Shown here: one piece after another, positions 62,601 through 64,000 of the stretch
Position numbering within the stretch: the stretch's first letter is position 1
Layout of the letters: each line of letters opens with the position of its first letter
From: Dallia pectoralis
Lineage: Eukaryota; Chordata; Actinopteri; Esociformes; Umbridae
NCBI GenBank assembly: GCA_029465975.1
Contig: CM055756.1
Coordinates: 786,470-850,469 of the forward strand
DNA length: 64,000 nt
Direction of reading: 5' to 3'
Position numbers and translations under genes: made by a program
The notes under the pieces: generated by a model
What the model was told of the DNA's origin: nothing
The model's input: the letters and a program-made list of their open reading frames with translations, nothing else
Databases searched by the model: none

Positions 62601-63916
62601 ACCCGGTCATTATTGATGTTACTAGTGAGGCTACAGGACAGAAACACCCGGTCATTATTGAGGTTACTAGTGAGGCTACAGGACAGAAACATCCGGTCAT
62701 TATTGACGTTATTAGTGAGGCTACAGGACAGAAACACCCGGTCATTATTGACGTTACTAGTGAGGCTACAGGACAGAAACACCCGGTCATTATTGACGTT
62801 ACTAGTGAGGCTACAGGTCAGAAACACCTGGTCATTATTGACGTTACTAGTGAGGCTACAGGACAGAAACACCCGGTCATTATTGACGTTACTAGTGAGT
62901 CTACAGGTCAGAAACACCCGGTCATTATTGACGTTACTAGTGAGGCAATACAGAAACACCCGGTCATTATTGACGTTACTAGTGAGGCTACAGGACAGAA
63001 ATATCCGGTCATTATTGACGTTACTAGTGAGGCTACAGGACAGAAACATCCGGTCATTATTGACGTTACTAGTGAGGCTACAGGACAGAAACATCCGGTC
63101 ATTATTGACGTTACTAGTGAGGCAATACAGAAACACCCGGTCATTATTGACGTTACTAGTGAGGCTACAGGACAGAAACACCCGGTCATTATTGACGTTA
63201 CTAGTGAGGCTACAGGTCAGAAACACCTGGTCATTATTGACGTTACTAGTGAGGCTACAGGACAGAAACATCCGGTCATTATAGACGTTACTAGTGAGGC
63301 TACAGGACAGAAACACCCGGTCATTATTGACGTTACTAGTGAGACTACAGGACAGAAACACCCGGTCATTATTGACGTTACTAGTGAGGCTACAGGACAG
63401 AAACACCCGGTCATTATTGATGTTACTAGTGAGGCTACAGGACAGAAACATCCGGTCATTATTGACGTTATTAGTGAGGCTACAGGACAGAAACACCCGG
63501 TCATTATTGACGTTACTAGTGAGGCTACAGGACAGAAACACCCGGTCATTATTGACGTTACTAGTGAGGCTACAGGACAGAAACACCCGGTCATTATTGA
63601 TGTTACTAGTGAGGCTACAGGTCAGAAACACCCGGTCATTATTGACGTTACTAGTGAGGCTACAGGACAGAAACATCCGGTCATTATTGACGTTACTAGT
63701 GAGGCTACAGGACAGAAACATCCGGTCATTATTGACGTTATTAGTGAGGCAATACAGAAACATCCGGTCATTATTGACGTTACTAGTGAGGCTACAGGAC
63801 AGAAACACCCGGTCATTATTGACGTTACTAGTGAGGCTACAGGACAGAAACACCCGGTCATTATTGACGTTACTAGTGAGGCTACAGGACAGAAACACCC
63901 GGTCACAGAGCTGTAG
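59492..63916 (+). pseudogene. 1474-codon open frame: BED-finger stub plus about 95 15-residue repeats
   Basis: The first 38 residues are the transposase-like BED stub described above. The rest is IIDVTSEATGQKHPV repeated about 95 times, ending VTEL and a stop at 63916. Variants include H to Y, P to L, T to I, A to S or T, and SEAIQKH with one codon fewer. No membrane segment, signal peptide or catalytic motif is present. The unit is 45 bp, so an open frame is expected from homogenisation alone, and the minus strand is also open for 1438 codons. There is no promoter, splice or codon evidence for translation. I regard it as a satellite read-through of a broken transposase gene. A real repeat protein cannot be excluded without expression data. 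Confidence 0.55.
59603..63905. repeat. 45-bp satellite array, about 95 copies, with higher-order structure
   Basis: The consensus unit is ATTATTGACGTTACTAGTGA, GGCTACAGGACAGAAACACC, CGGTC. Length variants are all minus 3 bp: GAGGCAATACAG replaces GAGGCTACAGGACAG about nine times, and one GTTAGTGAG lacks a codon. Single-base variants (CAC/CAT, GGACAG/GGTCAG, CCGG/CTGG, ACT/ATT, GAC/GAT) recur in the same order over long blocks. A block at about 60915-61980 is repeated 1920 bp later (62835-63900) with only about two differences. Part of it also matches about 60240-60610. Confidence 0.97.
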
Positions 63917-64000
63917 TACTCGAGACCGGTCTCGGTCTCGAGACCGGTCTCGAGACCACTTTTTTAAGGTCTCGGTCTCGTCTCGGTCTCGGTTACATTT
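63914..64000. repeat. GGTCTC/GAGACC palindromic repeat, possibly a transposon end
   Basis: The last 87 bases are built from CTCGAGACCGGTCTC palindromes and GGTCTCGGTCTC runs around an ACTTTTTTAAGG centre. Similar sequence occurs at the ends of non-autonomous fish DNA elements as I remember them. The window ends inside it, so neither its size nor its other end is known. Confidence 0.6.

Noticed and set aside
59603..63905. A CRISPR-like repeat array
   Set aside because: There are no unique spacers. Units are head to tail with a 45-bp period, and the DNA is vertebrate.

Overview
The window is non-coding nuclear DNA of a ray-finned fish. The evidence for this is the mix of L2/Rex1-like and RTE LINEs, Ty3/gypsy, hAT, piggyBac-like and Tc1-like relics of the kinds common in teleosts, very long CA/GT microsatellites, and a large number of minisatellites. 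A salmoniform or esociform fish is plausible from the Tc1 3' end and LTR types, but this is inference. I found no host protein-coding exon, rRNA or tRNA gene that I can support. Almost all open frames are by-products of tandem repeats, or retrotransposon pseudogenes.

Layout. 1-10 kb: mostly unassignable DNA with GT/CA microsatellites, a solo LTR with a perfect 5-bp target duplication (6279-6635), a decayed and internally deleted minus-strand LINE (about 7929-8905), and a non-autonomous piggyBac-like element flanked by TTAA (9311-10158). 10.5-13.9 kb: a 5'-truncated plus-strand LINE with a damaged reverse transcriptase, split by a 1081-bp hAT element that carries an exact 8-bp target duplication. 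18.4-20.7 kb: a young Ty3/gypsy element with two nearly identical LTRs, a frameshifted gag and almost all of pol deleted. 22-30 kb: a 12-bp minisatellite, a 24-bp minisatellite, a LINE relic, and CA, AT, GT and CT repeats, including a composite GT/unique-sequence repeat. 33.58-36.93 kb: a near-full-length but frameshifted RTE-clade LINE with a 12-bp target duplication, followed at once by a 0.7-kb array of a 13-bp unit. 39.1-40.3 kb: a truncated L2-type LINE on the minus strand with a long intact RT frame. 40.4-42 kb: LTR fragments and a Tc1 relic. 43.86-45.06 kb: a 28-bp minisatellite of about 43 copies. 48.2-53.2 kb: more LTR fragments, and a hAT relic running into a 44-bp minisatellite. 53.29-53.96 kb: a 49-bp minisatellite that appears to be an amplified piece of Tc1 transposase. 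59.3-63.9 kb: a hAT-like 5' end with a damaged BED-type zinc finger that leads directly into about 95 copies of a 45-bp unit, giving 1.4-kilo-residue open frames on both strands.

The most interesting theme is that several minisatellites start inside or exactly at the edge of transposable-element sequence: hAT to 45-bp, hAT to 44-bp, Tc1 to 49-bp, LTR end to 47-bp, RTE tail to 13-bp. No functional pathway or operon-like system is present. The relationships between features are insertion, nesting and local amplification.
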